64,000 nt of DNA. Source: Tupaia tana (taxonomy: Eukaryota > Chordata > Mammalia > Scandentia > Tupaiidae). This document shows, one piece after another, positions 34,601 to 47,563 of this stretch; the stretch's first letter is position 1, and each line of letters opens with the position of its first letter. The DNA lies in NCBI GenBank assembly GCA_026018925.1, contig JAKSZU010000212.1, positions 1 to 64,000 on the forward strand, in the 5' to 3' direction. Below the pieces are notes generated by a model. The model did not search any database. It was not told where the DNA came from and was given only the letters and a program-made list of their open reading frames with translations. Position numbers and translations under genes: made by a program.

Positions 34601-36055
34601 CCTGCCTGGGAGAAAGGACCAGAAGGGCTTATTAAAGAAACAAAAGATGGAGCTGAGAACCAGAGGGAAATTCTACCATTAAAAAAAATCGTAAAAAGGA
34701 AAAATTACCAAAAAAATGAGGAGACAGGAGCAGAGAGAGACAGAGACCTCAGAGACACAGAGACAGGGATAGAAGGCCAGAGGGGGCTCCCTACCACACT
34801 AGCTTTGCTTGCTGGAGGCTGAATTATGAGTGGAAAATCTTCATTTCGCCTGTGCCCTGAAATGTCTAGTTCCCAGTATCCATGTGGAACCTTCTCAGAG
34901 AATGGCTCAACTCTGCTGCCTGGGAGAAAGGAGCAGAAGGGCTTATTAACAAAACAAATGATGGAGCTGAGAGCCAGAGAGAAATTCTACCTTTAAAAAA
35001 TCGTAAAAAGAAAAAATTACCAAAAATGAATGACGAGACAGGAGCAGAGAGAGACAGAGACCTCAGAGACAAAGAGAAAGGGATAGAAGGCCAGAGGGGC
35101 TGACTACCACACGAGCCTTGCTTTCTGGAGGCTGAATTATGAGTAGAAAATCTTCATTTCGCCTGTGCCCTGAAATATCTAGTACCCAGTATCCATGTGG
35201 AATCTTCTCAGAGAATGGCTCAACTCTCCTGCCTGGGAGAAAGGAGCAGAAGGGCTTATTAACAAAACAAAAGATGGAGCTGAGAGCCAGAGAGAAATTC
35301 TACGTTTAAAAAAATCGTGAAAAGGAAAAATTACCAAAAAAAATGAGGAGACAGGAGCAGAGAGAGACAGAGACCTCAGAGACACAGAGACAGGGATAGA
35401 AGGTCCGAGGGGCTCCCTACCACACTAGCTTTGCTTGCTGGAGGCTGAATTATGAGTAGAAAATCTTCATTTCGCCTGTGCCCTGAAATATCTAGTTCCC
35501 AGTATCCATGTGGAAACTTCTCAGAGAATGGCTCAACTCTCCTGCCTGGGAGAAAGGAGCAGAAGGGCTTATTAACAAAACAAAAGATGGAGCTGAGAGC
35601 CAGAGAGAAATTCTACCTTTAAAAAAAATCGTAAAAATGAAAAATTACTAAAAAAATAGGATGAGACAGGAGCAGAGAGATACAGAGACCTCAGAGACAC
35701 AGAGACAGGGGTAGAAGGCCAGAGGGGCTCCCTACCACACTAGCTTTGCTTGCTGGAGGCTGAATTATGAGTAGAAAATCTTCATTACGCCTGTGCCCTG
35801 AAATATCTAGTTCCCAGTATCCATGTGGAATCTTCTCAGAGAATGGCTCAACTCTCCTGCCTGGGAGAAAGGAGCAGAAGGGCTTATTAACAAAACAAAA
35901 GATGGAGCTGAGAGCCAGAGAGAAATTCTACCTTTAAAAAAATCGTAAATAGGAAAAATTACCAAAAAGAAATGAGGAGACAGGAGTAGAGAGAGACAGA
36001 GACCTCAGAGACACAGAGACAGGGATAGAAGGCCAGAGGGGCTCCCTACCACACT
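31661..36055 (+). repeat. Fourteen diverged satellite monomers, with two u-v-w trimers
   Basis: Monomers start at 31661, 31977, 32291, 32603, 32915, 33229, 33545, 33861, 34174, 34487, 34801, 35114, 35427 and 35742. A u-v-w trimer occurs at 32291-33228 and 34174-35113, and again at 41028 and 45062. Type u has 'ttctaaatttaaaaaaattg' or a close variant. Type v has 'gagtagataatc' with 'ttaaagaaac'. Type w has 'gagtggaaaatc' with 'gaatgacgag'. The monomer at 33861 has the 'cctacctggg' and 'aaaacgaatg' marks of 30411. No SINE is present here. Confidence 0.85.
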
Positions 36056-37933
36056 AGATTTGCTTGCTGGAGGCTGAATTATGAGTAGAAAATCTTCATT
36101 TCGCCTCTGCCCTGAAATATCTAGTTCCCAGTATCCATGTGGAATCTTCTCAGAGAATGGCTCAACTCTCCTGCCTGGGAGAAAGGAGCAGAAGGGCTTA
36201 TTAACAAAACAAAAGATGGAGCTGAGGGTCAGAGAGAAATTCTACCTTTAAAAAAATTGTAAAAACAAAAATTAACAAAAAAAAATGAGGAGACAGGAGC
36301 AGAGAGAGACAGAGACCTTAGAAACACAGAGACAGGTATAGAAGGCCAGAGGGGTTCCCTACCACACTAGCTATGCTTTCTGGAGGCTGAATTATGAGTA
36401 GATAATCTTCATTTGGCCTGTGCCCTGAAATATCTAGTTCCCAGTAGCCATGTGGAATCTTCTCAGAGAATGGCTCAACTCTCCTGCCTGGGAGAAAGGA
36501 GCAGAAGGGCTTATTAAAGAAACAAAAATGGAGCTGAGAGCCAGAGATAAATTCTACCTTTAAAAAAATCGTAAAAATGAAAAATTACGAAAAAAAATGA
36601 GGTGACAGGAGCAGAGAGAGACAGAGACCTCAGAGACACAGAGACAGGGATAGAAGGCCAGCGGGGCTCCCTACCACACTAGCTTTGCTTGCTGGAGGCT
36701 GAATTATGAGTAGAAAATCTTCATTTCGCCTGTGCCCTGAAATATCTAGTTCCCAGTAGCCATGTGGAAACTTCTCAGAGAATGGCTCAACTCTCCTGCC
36801 TGGGAGAAAGGAGCAGAAGGGCTTATTAACCAAACAAAAGATGGAGCTGAGAGCCAGAGAGAAATTCTACCTTTAAAAGAATCTTAAAAAGGAAAAATTA
36901 CCAAAAATAAATGAGGAGACAGGAGCAGAGAGAGACAGAGACCTCAGAGAAACAGAGACAGGGATAGATGGTCAGAGGGGCTCCCTATCACACTAGCTTT
37001 GCTTGCTGGAGGCTGAATTATGAGTAGAAAATCTTCATTTCGCCTGTGCCCTGAAATATCTAGTTCACAATATCCATGTGGAAACTTCTCAGAGAATGGC
37101 TCAACTCTCCTGCCTGGGAGAAAGGAGCAGAAGGGCTTATTAACAAAACAAAAGATGGAGCTGAGAGCCAGAGAGAAATTCTACCTTTAAAAAAATTGTA
37201 AAAAGGAAAAATTACCAAAAAATAGAGGAGACTGGAGCAGAGAAAGACACAGACCTCAGAGACACAGAGACAGGGATTGAAGGCCAGAGCGGCTCCCTAC
37301 CACACAAACTTTGCTTGCTGGAGGCTGAATTATGAGTAGAAAATCTTCATTTCGCCTGTGCCCTGAAATATCTAGTTCCCAGTATCCATGTGGAAACTTC
37401 TCAGAGAATGGCTCAACTCTCCTGCCTGGGAGAAAGGAGCAGAAGGGCTTATTAACAAAACAAAAGATGGAGCTGAGAGCCAGAGAGAAATTCTACCTTT
37501 AAAAAAATCGTAAAAATGAAAAATTACCAAAAAAATAGGAGGAGACAGGAGCAGAGAGAGAAAGAGACCTCAGAGACACAGAGACAGGGATAGAAGGCCA
37601 GAGGGGCTCCCTACCACACTAGCTTTGCTTGCTGGAGGCTGAATTATGAGTAGAAAATCTTCATTTCGCCTGTGTCCTGAAATATCTGGTTCCAAGTATC
37701 CATGTGGAATCTTCTCGGAGAATGGCTCAACTCTCCTGCCTGGGAGAAAGGAGCAGAAGGGCTTATTAACAAAACAAATGATGGACCTGAGAGCCAGAGA
37801 GAAATTCTACCTTTAAAAAATCGTAAAAAGAAAAAATTACCAAAAATGAATGACGAGACAGGAGCAGAGTGAGACAGAGACCTCAGAGACACAGAGACAG
37901 GGATAGAAGGCCAGAGGGGCTCCCTACCACACT
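36056..37933 (+). repeat. Partial 9-mer HOR: a-b-e-f-g-h (1.88 kb), distant copy
   Basis: Monomers start at 36056, 36369, 36681, 36995, 37307 and 37621. The order and marks repeat the a'-b-e-f-g half of the HOR at 9040-10605 and 17136-18698, followed by h. More private changes are visible than among the left-hand copies, such as 'gctatgctttc', 'agttcacaatatcc', 'aatcttaaaaagg' and 'cagggattgaagg'. That suggests an older separation. Confidence 0.83.
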
Positions 37934-39183
37934 AGCTTTGCTTGCTGGAGGCTGAATTATGAGTAGAAAATCTTCATTTCGCCTGTGCCCTGAAATATCT
38001 ATTTCCCAGTATCCATGTGGTAACTTCTCAGAGAATGGCTCAACTCTCCTGCCTGGGAGAAAGGAGCAGAAGGGCTTATTAACAAAACAAAAGATGGAGC
38101 TGAGAGCCAGAGAGAAATTCTAAATTTAAAAAAATTGTAAAAAGAAAAATTAACAAAAAAAATGAGGAGACAGGTGCAGAGAGAGACAGAGACCTCAGAA
38201 ACACAAAGACAGGTATAGAAAGCCAGAGGGGCTCCCTACCACACTAGCTTTGCTTGCTGGAGGCTGAATTATGAGTAGATAATCTTCATTTGGCCTGTGC
38301 CCTGAAATATCTAGTTCCCAGTATCCATGTGGTATCTTCTCAGAGAATGGCTCAACTTCTCCTGCCTGGGAGAAAGGAGCAGAAGGGCTTATTAACAAAA
38401 CAAAAGATGGAGCTGAGAGCCAGAGAGAAATTCTACCTTTAAAAAAATTGTAAAAAGGAAAAATTACCAAAAAATTGAGGAGACTGGAGCAGAGAGAGAC
38501 ACAGACCTCAGAGACACAGAGACAGGGTTAGAAGGCCAGAGGGGCTCCCTACCACACAAGCTTTGCTTGCTGGAGGCTGAATTATGAGTAGAAAATCTTC
38601 ATTTCGCCTGTGCCCTGAAATATCTAGTTCCCAGTATCCATGTGGAATCTTCTCAGAGAATGGCTCAACTCTCCTGCCTGGGAGAAAGGAGCAGAAGAGC
38701 TTATTAACAAAACAAAAGATGGAGCTGAGAGCCAGAGAGAAATTCTACCTTTAAAAAAATCGTAAAAATGAAAAATTACCAAAAAAATAGGAGGAGACAG
38801 GAGCAGAGAGAGACAGAGACCTCAGAGACACAGAGACAGGGATAGAAGGCCAGGGGCGCTCCCTACCACACTAGCTTTGCTTGCTGGAGGCTGAATTATG
38901 AGTAGAAAATCTTCATTTCGCCTGTTCCCTGAAATATCTAGTTCCCAGTATCCATGTGGAACCTTCTCAGAGAATGGCTCAACTCTCCTGCCTGGGAGAA
39001 AGGAGCAGAAGTGCTTATTAACAAAACAAAAGATGGAGCTGAGAGCCAGAGAGAAATTCTACCTTTAAAAAAATCGTAAAAAGAAAAATTACCAAAAAAA
39101 TGAGGAGACAGGAGCAGAGAGAGACAGAGACCTCAGAGACACAGAGACAGGGATAGAAGGCCAGAGGGACTCCCTACCACACT
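37934..39183 (+). repeat. Four satellite monomers including a b/f chimera
   Basis: Monomers start at 37934, 38246, 38559 and 38873. The first is a u type. The one at 38246-38558 starts as b/v ('gagtagataatcttcatttg') and ends as f ('aaaattgtaaaaagg', 'aattgaggagactggag', 'agacacagacc'). The one at 38559 is g-like. The one at 38873 has 'gcctgttccc' and 'gaagtgctt'. Confidence 0.8.
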
Positions 39184-39775
39184 AGCTTTGCTTGCTGGAC
39201 GCTGAATTATGAGTAGAAAATCTTCATTTCGCCTGTGCCCTGAAATATCTAGTTCCCAGTATCCATGTGGAATCTTCTCAGAGAATGGCTCAACTCTCCT
39301 GCCTGGGAGAAAGGAGCAGAAGGGCTTATTAATAAGACAAAAGATGGAGCTGAGAGCCAGAGAGAAATTCTACCTTTAAAAAAATCGTAAAAAGGGGAAC
39401 CAGCAGTTAGTGTAATGGCTATGTCGCTGGACTCCCACGTAGTCGACCGCTGTTCGCGTCTCGGACCCGGTGGCTTACAACTCACGCCGGGCGCGAGTGC
39501 GTGCATGCCCAGGATCCCAAGAGGAGAATGGAGGAGAAGGGATTGCGGCGTGACCATCACCCCTGGGGGGTGATTTCTCGCTTTCTGTCTCTATGTCTCT
39601 CTCTGTCTGTCTGGCGAGCGCACGCGCACTATAGCGAAAAAACCTCTCCAAAAAAAAAAAATAATCGTAAAAAGGAAAAATTACCAAAAAAATGAGGAGA
39701 CAGGAGCAGAGAGAGACAGAGACGTCAGAGACACAGAGACAGGGATAGAAGGCCAGAGGGGCTCCCTACCACACT
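39184..39775 (+). repeat. SINE-bearing satellite monomer hosting SINE 8
   Basis: A 592-bp monomer, isolated from the other SINE hosts by about 10 kb to the left and 18 kb to the right. It has 'ggacgctg' at the anchor and 'taataagacaaaag', related to the 'taataaaac' mark of SINE hosts 1-6. Confidence 0.88.
39396..39657 (+). mobile_element. tRNA-derived SINE, copy 8 (altered B box)
   Basis: Target duplications are at 39378-39395 and 39658-39675; the 3' one has a T inside its A run. Group two ('gcggcgtgacc'). The B box has lost its first G ('cgctgttcgcg' for 'cgcggttcgcg'). Other private changes are 'gcgtgcatgccc', 'gatcccaagagg' and 'gcgcactatag'. It is the copy least likely to support Pol III initiation. 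Confidence 0.91.
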
Positions 39776-41027
39776 AGCTTTGCTTGCTGGAGGCTGAATT
39801 ATGAGTAGAAAATCTTCATTTCACCTGTGCCCTGAAATATCTAGTTCCCAGTATCCATGTGGAATCTTCTCAGAGAATGGCTCAACTCTCCTGCCTGGGA
39901 GAAAGGAGCAGAAGGGCTTATTAACTAAACAAATGTTGGAGCTGAGAGCCAGAGAGAAATTCTACCTTTAAAATATCGTAAAAAGGAAAAATTACCAAAA
40001 ATGAATGACGAGACAGGAGCAGAGAAAGACAGAGACCTCAGAGACACAGAGACAGGGAAAGAAGGCCAGAGGGGCTCCCTACCACACTAGCTTTGCTTGC
40101 TGGAGGCTAAATTATGAGTAGAAAATCTTCATTTCGCCTGTGCCCTGAAATATCTAGTTCCCAGTATCCATGTGGAATCTTCTCAGAGAATGGCTCAACT
40201 CTCCTGCCTGGGAGAAAGGAGCAGAAGGGCTTATTAACAAAACAAAAGATGGAGCTGAGTGCCAGAGAGAAATTCTACCTTTAAAAAAATCGTAAATAGG
40301 AAAAATTACCAAAAAAATATGAGGAGACAGGAGCAGAGAGATACAGAGACCTCAGAGACACAGAGACAGGGATAGAAGGCCAGAGGGGCTCCCTACCACA
40401 CTAGCTTTGCTTGCTGGAGGCTGAATTATGAGTAGAAAATCTTCATTTCGCCTGTGCCCTGAAATATCTAGTTCCCAGTATCCATGTGGAATCTTCTCAG
40501 AGAATGGCTCAACTCTCCTGCCTGGGAGAAAGGAGCAGAAGGGCTTATTAACAAAACAAAAGATGGAGTTGAGAGCCAGAGAGAAATTCTACCTTTAAAA
40601 AAATCGTAAAAAGGAAAAATTACCAAAAATTGAGGAGACTGGAGCAGAGAGAGACAGAGACATCAGAGACACAGAGACAGGGATAGAAGGCCAGATGGGC
40701 TCCCTACCACACTAGCTTTGCTTGCTGGAGGCTGAATTATGAGTAGATAATCTTCATTTGTCTTGTGCCCTGAAATATCTAGTTCCCAGTATCCATGTGA
40801 AATCTTCTCAGAGAATGGCTCAACTCTCCTGCCTGGGAGAAAGGAGCAGAAGGGCTTATTAACAAAACAAATGATGGAGCTGAGAGCCAGAGAGAAATTC
40901 TACCTTTAAAAAATTCGTAAAAAGGAAAAATTAACAAAAAAAAATGAGGAGACAGGAGCAGAGAGCGACAGAGACCTCAGAGACAGAGAGACAGGGATAG
41001 AAGGCCAGAGGGGCTCCCTACCACACT
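39776..41027 (+). repeat. Four mixed satellite monomers
   Basis: Monomers start at 39776, 40089, 40403 and 40714. The one at 39776 resembles 25781 ('aaatgttgg', 'gagaaagac'). The one at 40089 resembles 27624 ('gctgagtgcc'). The one at 40403 has 'gagttgag' and 'aattgaggagactgg'. The one at 40714 begins as b/v ('gtagataatc') with 'tgtcttgtg' and ends with 'gagcgacag'. Confidence 0.83.
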
Positions 41028-42275
41028 AGCTTTGCTTGCTGGAGGCTGAATTATGAGTAGAAAATCTTCATTTAGCCTGTGCCCTGAAATATCTAGTTCC
41101 CAGTATCCATGTGGAATCTTCTCAGAGAATGGCTCAACTCTCCTGCCTGGGAGAAAGGAGCAGAAGGGCTTATTAACAAAACAAAAGATGGAGCTGAGAG
41201 CCAGAGAGAAATTCTAAATTTAAAAAAATTGTAAAAAGAAAAATTAACAAAAAAAATGAGGAGACAGGAGCAGAGAGAGACAGAGACCTCAGAAACACAA
41301 AGACAGGTATAGAAGGCCAGAGGGGTTCCCTACCACACTAGCTTTGCTTGCTGGAGGCTGAATTATGAGTAGATAATCTTCATTTGGCCTGTGCCCTGAA
41401 ATATCTAGTTCCCAGTATCCATGTGGAATCTTCTCAGAGAATGGCTCAACTCTCCTGCCTGGGAGAAAGGACCAGAAGGGCATATTAAAGAAACAAAAGA
41501 TGGAGCTGAGAGCCAGAGAGAAATTCTACAATTAAAAAAATCGTAAAAAGGAATAATTACCAAAAAAATGAGGAGACAGGAGCAGAGAGAGACAGAGACC
41601 TCAGAGACACAGAGACAGGGATAGAAGGCCAGAGGGGCTCCCTACCACACTAGCTTTGCTTGCTGGAGTTTGAATTATGAGTGGAAAATCTTCATTTCGC
41701 CTGTGCCCTGAAATGTCTAGTTCCCAGTATCCATGTGGAACCTTCTCAGAGAATGGCTCAACTCTCCTGCCTGGGAGAAAGGAGCAGAAGGGCTTATTAA
41801 CAAAACAAATGATGGAGCTGAGAGCCAGAGAGAAATTCTACCTTTAAAAAATCGTAAAAAGAAAAAATTACCAAAAATGAATGACGAGACAGGAGCAGAG
41901 AGAGACAGAGACCTCAGAGACACAGAGACAGGGATAGAAGGCCAGAGGGGCTCCCTACCACACTAGCTTTGCTTGCTGGAGGCTGAATTATGAGTAGAAA
42001 ATCTTCATTTCGCCTGTGCCCTGAAATATCTAGTTCCCAGTAGCCATGTGGAATCTTCTCAGAGAATGGCTCAACTCTCCTGCCTGGGAGAAAGGAGCAG
42101 AAGGGCTTATTAACAAAACAAAAGATGGAGCTGAGAGCCAGAGAGAAATTCTACCTTTTAAAAAATCATAAAAAGGAAAAATTACCAAAAAAATGAGGAG
42201 ACTGGGCAGAGAGAGACAGAGACCTCAGAGACACAGAGATAGGGATAGAAGGCCAGAGGGGCTCCCTACCACACT
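41028..42275 (+). repeat. 4-monomer block u-v-w-x, copy 1
   Basis: Monomers start at 41028, 41340, 41652 and 41965. They are copied at 45062-46309 with a constant offset of 4,034 bp. Shared marks include 'tttagcctgtg', 'gaccagaagggcatatt', 'ctacaatta', 'ggaataatt', 'ggagtttgaatt', 'gaaatgtctag', 'aatcataaaaagg' and 'gagactgggcag'. I saw no difference between the two copies in the parts I compared. Confidence 0.9.
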
Positions 42276-42902
42276 AGCTTTGCTTGCTGGAGGCTGAATT
42301 ATGAGTAGAAAATCTTCATTTCGCCTGTGCCCTGAAATATCTAGTTCCCAGTATCCATGTGGAATCTTCTCAGAGAATGGCTCAACTCTCCTGCCTGGGA
42401 GAAAGGAGCAGAAGGGCTTATTAACAAAACAAAAGATGGAGCTGAGAGCCAGAGAGAAATTCTACCTTTAAAAAAATCGTAAAAATGAAAAATTACTAAA
42501 AAAATAGGAGGAGACAGGAGCAGAGAGATACAGAGACCTCAGAGACACAGAGACAGGGGTAGAAGGCCAGAGGGGCCCCTACCACACTAGCTTTGCTTGC
42601 TGGAAGCTGAATTATGAGTAGAAAATCTTCATTTCGCCTGTGCCCTGAAATATCTAGTTCCCAGTATCCATGTGGAATCTTCTCAGAGAATGGCTCAACT
42701 CTCCTGCCTGGGAGAAAGGAGCAGAAGGGCTTATTAACAAAACAAAAGATGGAGCTGAGAGCCAGAGAGAAATTCTACCTTTAAAAAAATCGTAAAAATG
42801 AAAAATTACAAAAAAAATAGGAGGAGACAGGAGCAGAGAGAGAAAGAGACCTCAGAGACACAGAGACAGGTATCGAAGTCCAGAGGGGCTCCCTACCACA
42901 CT
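42276..42902 (+). repeat. 2-monomer block t-y, copy 1
   Basis: Monomers start at 42276 and 42589. Marks are 'attactaaaaaaatagg', 'caggggtagaagg' and 'aggggcccctac' in the first; 'ctggaagctg', 'attacaaaaaaaatagg' and 'gtatcgaagtcc' in the second. Copies are at 46937-47563 and 53168-53794. Confidence 0.9.
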
Positions 42903-43497
42903 AGCTTTGCTTGCTGGAGGCTGAATTATGAGTAGAGAATCTTCATTTCGCCTGTGCCCTGATATAACTAGTTCTCAGTATCCATGTGGAATCTTCTCAG
43001 AGAATGGCTCAACTCTCCTGCCTGGGAGAAAGGAGCAGAAGGGCTTATTAACAAAACAAATGATGGAGCTGAGAGCCAGAGAGAAATTCTACCTTTAAAG
43101 AATCGTAAGAAGAAAAAATTACCAAAAATGAATGACGAGACAGGAGCAGAGAGAGACAGAGACCTCAGAGACACAGAGACAGGGATAGAAGGCCAGAGGG
43201 GCTCCCTTATGAGTAGAAAATCTTCATTTCGCCTGTGCCCTGAAATATCTAGTTCCCAGTAGCCATGTGGAATCTTCTCAGAGAATGGCTCAACTCTCCT
43301 GCCTGGGAGAAAGGAGCAGAAGGGCTTATTAATAAAACAAAAGATGGAGCTGAGAGCCAGAGAGAAATTCTACCTTTAAAAGAATCCTAAAAAGGAAAAA
43401 TTACCAAAAATAAATGAGGAGAAAGGAGCAGAGAGAGACAGAGACCTCAGAGACACAGAGACAGGGATAGAAGGACAGAGGGGCTCCCTACCACACT
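42903..43497 (+). repeat. Fused monomer pair m/n with 32-bp deletion at the monomer junction, copy 1
   Basis: At 43207/43208 'gctccct' runs directly into 'tatgagtag'. The 32 bases that end one monomer and begin the next, including the 'agctttgctt' anchor, are missing, giving 595 bp for two monomers. The same junction is at 47868/47869 and 54099/54100. Intact partners at 49723-50349 and 51914-52540 keep the junction. Confidence 0.93.
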
Positions 43498-45061
43498 AGC
43501 TTTGCTTGCTGGAGGCTGAATTATGAGTAGAAAATCTTCATTTCGCCTGTGCCCTGAAATATCTAGTTCCCAGTATCCATGTGGAATCTTCTCAGAGAAT
43601 GGCTCAACTCTCCTGCCTGGGAGAAAGGAGCAGAAGTGCTTATTAACAAAACAAAAGATGGAGCTGAGAGCCAGAGAGAAATTCTACCTTTAAAAAATCG
43701 TACATAGGAAAAATTACCAAAAAAATATGAGGAGACAGGAGCAGAGAGAGACAGAGACCTCAGAGACACAGAGACAGGGATAGAAGGCCCGAGGGGCTCC
43801 CTACCACACTAGCTTTGCTTGCTGGAGGCTGAATTATGAGTATAAAATCTTCATTTCGCCTGTGCCCTGAAATATCTAGTTCCCAGTATCCATGTGGAAT
43901 CTTCTCAGAGAATAGCTCAACTCTCCTGCCTGGGAGAAAGGAGCAGAAGGGCTTATTAACAAAACAAAAGATGGAGCTGAGAGCCAGAGAGAAATTCTAC
44001 CTTTAAAAAAATCGTAAATAGGAAAAATTACCAAAAAAATATGAGGAGACAGGAGCAGAGAGCGACAGAGACCTCAGAGACAGAGAGACAGGGTAGAAGG
44101 CCAGAGGGGCTCCCTACCACACTAGCTTTCCTTGCTGGAGGCTGAGTTATGAGTAGAAAATCTTCATTTCGACTGTGCCCTGAAACATCTAGTTCCCAGT
44201 ATCCATGTGGAACCTTCTCAGAGAATGGCTCAACTCTCGTGCCTGGGAGAAAGGAGCAGAAGGGCTTATTAACAAAACAAAAGATGGAGCTGAGAGCCAG
44301 CGAGAAATTCTACCTTTAAAAAAATTGTAAAAACAAAAATTAACAAAAAAAATGAGGAGACAGGAGCAGAGAGAGACAGAGACCTCAGAAACACAGAGAC
44401 AGGTATAGAAGGCCAGAGGGGTTCCCTACCACACTAGTTTTGCTTGCGGGAGGCTGAATTATGAGTAGATAATCTTCATTTGGCCTGTGCCCTGAAATAT
44501 CTAGTTCCCAGTAGCCATGTGGAATCTTCTCAGAGAATGGCTCAACTCTCCTGCCTGGGAGAAAGGAGCAGAAGGGCTTATTAACAAAACAAAAGATGGA
44601 GCTGAGAGCCAGAGAGAAATTCTACCTTTAAAAAAATTGTAAAAAGGAAAAATTACCAAAAAATTGAGGAGACTGGAGCAGAGAGAGACACAGACCTCAG
44701 AGACACAGAGACAGGTATAGAAGGCCAGAGGGGCTCCCTACCACACAAACTTTGCTTGCTGGAGGCTGAATTATGAGTAGAAAATCTTCATTTCGCCTGT
44801 GCCCTGAAATATTTAGTTCCCAGTATCCATGTGGAATCTTCTCAGAGAATGGCTCATCTCTCCTGCCTGGGAGAAAGGAGCAGAAGGGCTTATTAACAAA
44901 ACAAAAGATGGAGCTGAGAGCCAGTGAGAAATTCTACCTTTAAAAAAATCGTAAAAATGAAAAATTACAAAAAAAATATGAGGAGACAGGAGCAGAGAGA
45001 GAAAGAGACCTCAGAGACACAGAGACAGGTATCGAAGTCCAGAGGGGCTCCCTACCACACT
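42903..45061 (+). repeat. 7-mer HOR (m-n-o-p-q-r-s), copy 1, with 32-bp deletion (2,159 bp)
   Basis: m and n are fused at 42903-43497; the others start at 43498 (o), 43811 (p), 44124 (q), 44436 (r) and 44748 (s). Marks: m 'gtagagaatc', 'gatataactagttctcag'; n 'ttaataaaac', 'aaagaatcctaaaaagg'; o 'cgtacatagg'; p 'gagaatagctc', 'cagggtagaagg'; q 'agctttccttg', 'ttcgactg', 'ctctcgtgcc'; r is a b/f chimera with 'gcgggagg'; s 'atttagttcc', 'ggctcatctc'. Private changes are 'gaaacatctag' and 'gagtataaaatc'. Confidence 0.9.
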
Positions 45062-46309
45062 AGCTTTGCTTGCTGGAGGCTGAATTATGAGTAGAAAATC
45101 TTCATTTAGCCTGTGCCCTGAAATATCTAGTTCCCAGTATCCATGTGGAATCTTCTCAGAGAATGGCTCAACTCTCCTGCCTGGGAGAAAGGAGCAGAAG
45201 GGCTTATTAACAAAACAAAAGATGGAGCTGAGAGCCAGAGAGAAATTCTAAATTTAAAAAAATTGTAAAAAGAAAAATTAACAAAAAAAATGAGGAGACA
45301 GGAGCAGAGAGAGACAGAGACCTCAGAAACACAAAGACAGGTATAGAAGGCCAGAGGGGTTCCCTACCACACTAGCTTTGCTTGCTGGAGGCTGAATTAT
45401 GAGTAGATAATCTTCATTTGGCCTGTGCCCTGAAATATCTAGTTCCCAGTATCCATGTGGAATCTTCTCAGAGAATGGCTCAACTCTCCTGCCTGGGAGA
45501 AAGGACCAGAAGGGCATATTAAAGAAACAAAAGATGGAGCTGAGAGCCAGAGAGAAATTCTACAATTAAAAAAATCGTAAAAAGGAATAATTACCAAAAA
45601 AATGAGGAGACAGGAGCAGAGAGAGACAGAGACCTCAGAGACACAGAGACAGGGATAGAAGGCCAGAGGGGCTCCCTACCACACTAGCTTTGCTTGCTGG
45701 AGTTTGAATTATGAGTGGAAAATCTTCATTTCGCCTGTGCCCTGAAATGTCTAGTTCCCAGTATCCATGTGGAACCTTCTCAGAGAATGGCTCAACTCTC
45801 CTGCCTGGGAGAAAGGAGCAGAAGGGCTTATTAACAAAACAAATGATGGAGCTGAGAGCCAGAGAGAAATTCTACCTTTAAAAAATCGTAAAAAGAAAAA
45901 ATTACCAAAAATGAATGACGAGACAGGAGCAGAGAGAGACAGAGACCTCAGAGACACAGAGACAGGGATAGAAGGCCAGAGGGGCTCCCTACCACACTAG
46001 CTTTGCTTGCTGGAGGCTGAATTATGAGTAGAAAATCTTCATTTCGCCTGTGCCCTGAAATATCTAGTTCCCAGTAGCCATGTGGAATCTTCTCAGAGAA
46101 TGGCTCAACTCTCCTGCCTGGGAGAAAGGAGCAGAAGGGCTTATTAACAAAACAAAAGATGGAGCTGAGAGCCAGAGAGAAATTCTACCTTTTAAAAAAT
46201 CATAAAAAGGAAAAATTACCAAAAAAATGAGGAGACTGGGCAGAGAGAGACAGAGACCTCAGAGACACAGAGATAGGGATAGAAGGCCAGAGGGGCTCCC
46301 TACCACACT
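45062..46309 (+). repeat. 4-monomer block u-v-w-x, copy 2
   Basis: Monomers start at 45062, 45374, 45686 and 45999, each 4,034 bp after its partner in 41028-42275. After the x monomer the partner series stops: copy 1 continues into t (42276), copy 2 into c (46310). That places a recombination boundary at or near 46310. Confidence 0.9.
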
Positions 46310-47563
46310 AGCTTTGCTTGCTGGAGGCTGAATTATGAGTAGAAAATCTTCATTGCGCCTGTGCCCTGAAATATCTAGTTCCCAGTATCCAGGGGGAATC
46401 TTCTCAGAGAATGGCTCAACTCTCCTGCCTGGGAGAAAGGAGCAGAAGGGCTTATTAACAAAACAAAAGATGGAGCTGAGAGCCAGAGAGAAATTCTACC
46501 TTTAAAAAATCGTAAATAGGAAAAATTACCAAAAAAATATGAGGAGACAGGAGCAGAGAGAGACAGAGACCTCAGAGACACAGAGAAAGGGATAGAAGGC
46601 CAGAGGGGCTCCCTACCACACTAGCTTTGCTTTCTGGAGGCTGAATTATCAGTAGAAAATCTTCATTTCGCCTCTGCCCTGAAATATCTAGTTCCCAGTA
46701 TCCATGTGGAATCTTCTCAGAGAATGGCTCAACTCTCCTGCCTGGGAGAAAGGAGCAGAAGGGCTTATTAACAAAACAAAAGATGGAGCTGAGAGCCAGA
46801 GAGAAATTCTACGTTTAAAAAAATCGTAAAAAGGAAAAATTACCAAAAAAAAATGAGGAGACAGGAGCAGAGAGAGACAGAGACCTCAGAGACACAGGGA
46901 CAGGGATAGAAGGCCAGAGGGGCTCCCTACCACACTAGCTTTGCTTGCTGGAGGCTGAATTATGAGTAGAAAATCTTCATTTCGCCTGTGCCCTGAAATA
47001 TCTAGTTCCCAGTATCCATGTGGAATCTTCTCAGAGAATGGCTCAACTCTCCTGCCTGGGAGAAAGGAGCAGAAGGGCTTATTAACAAAACAAAAGATGG
47101 AGCTGAGAGCCAGAGAGAAATTCTACCTTTAAAAAAATCGTAAAAATGAAAAATTACTAAAAAAATAGGAGGAGACAGGAGCAGAGAGAGACAGAGACCT
47201 CAGAGACACAGAGACAGGGGTAGAAGGCCAGAGGGGCCCCTACCAAACTAGCTTTGCTTGCTGGAAGCTGAATTATGAGTAGAAAATCTTCATTTCGCCT
47301 GTGCCCTGAAATATCTAGTTCCCAGTATCCATGTGGAATCTTCTCAGAGAATGGCTCAACTCTCCTGCCTGGGAGAAAGGAGCAGAAGGGCTTATTAACA
47401 AAACAAAAGATGGAGCTGAGAGCCAGAGAGAAATTCTACCTTTAAAAAAATCGTAAAAATGAAAAATTACAAAAAAAATAGGAGGAGACAGGAGCAGAGA
47501 GAGAAAGAGACCTCAGAGACACAGAGACAGGTATCGAAGTCCAGAGGGGCTCCCTACCACACT
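46310..47563 (+). repeat. 4-monomer block c-d-t-y, copy 1
   Basis: Monomers start at 46310 (c, with 'tatccagggggaatc'), 46623 (d, with 'attatcagtag' and 'cacagggacagg'), 46937 (t) and 47250 (y). The series recurs at 52541-53794, 6,231 bp downstream. The t-y half also matches 42276-42902. Private changes are 'accaaactagc' and 'gagagagacagag' in t. Confidence 0.9.
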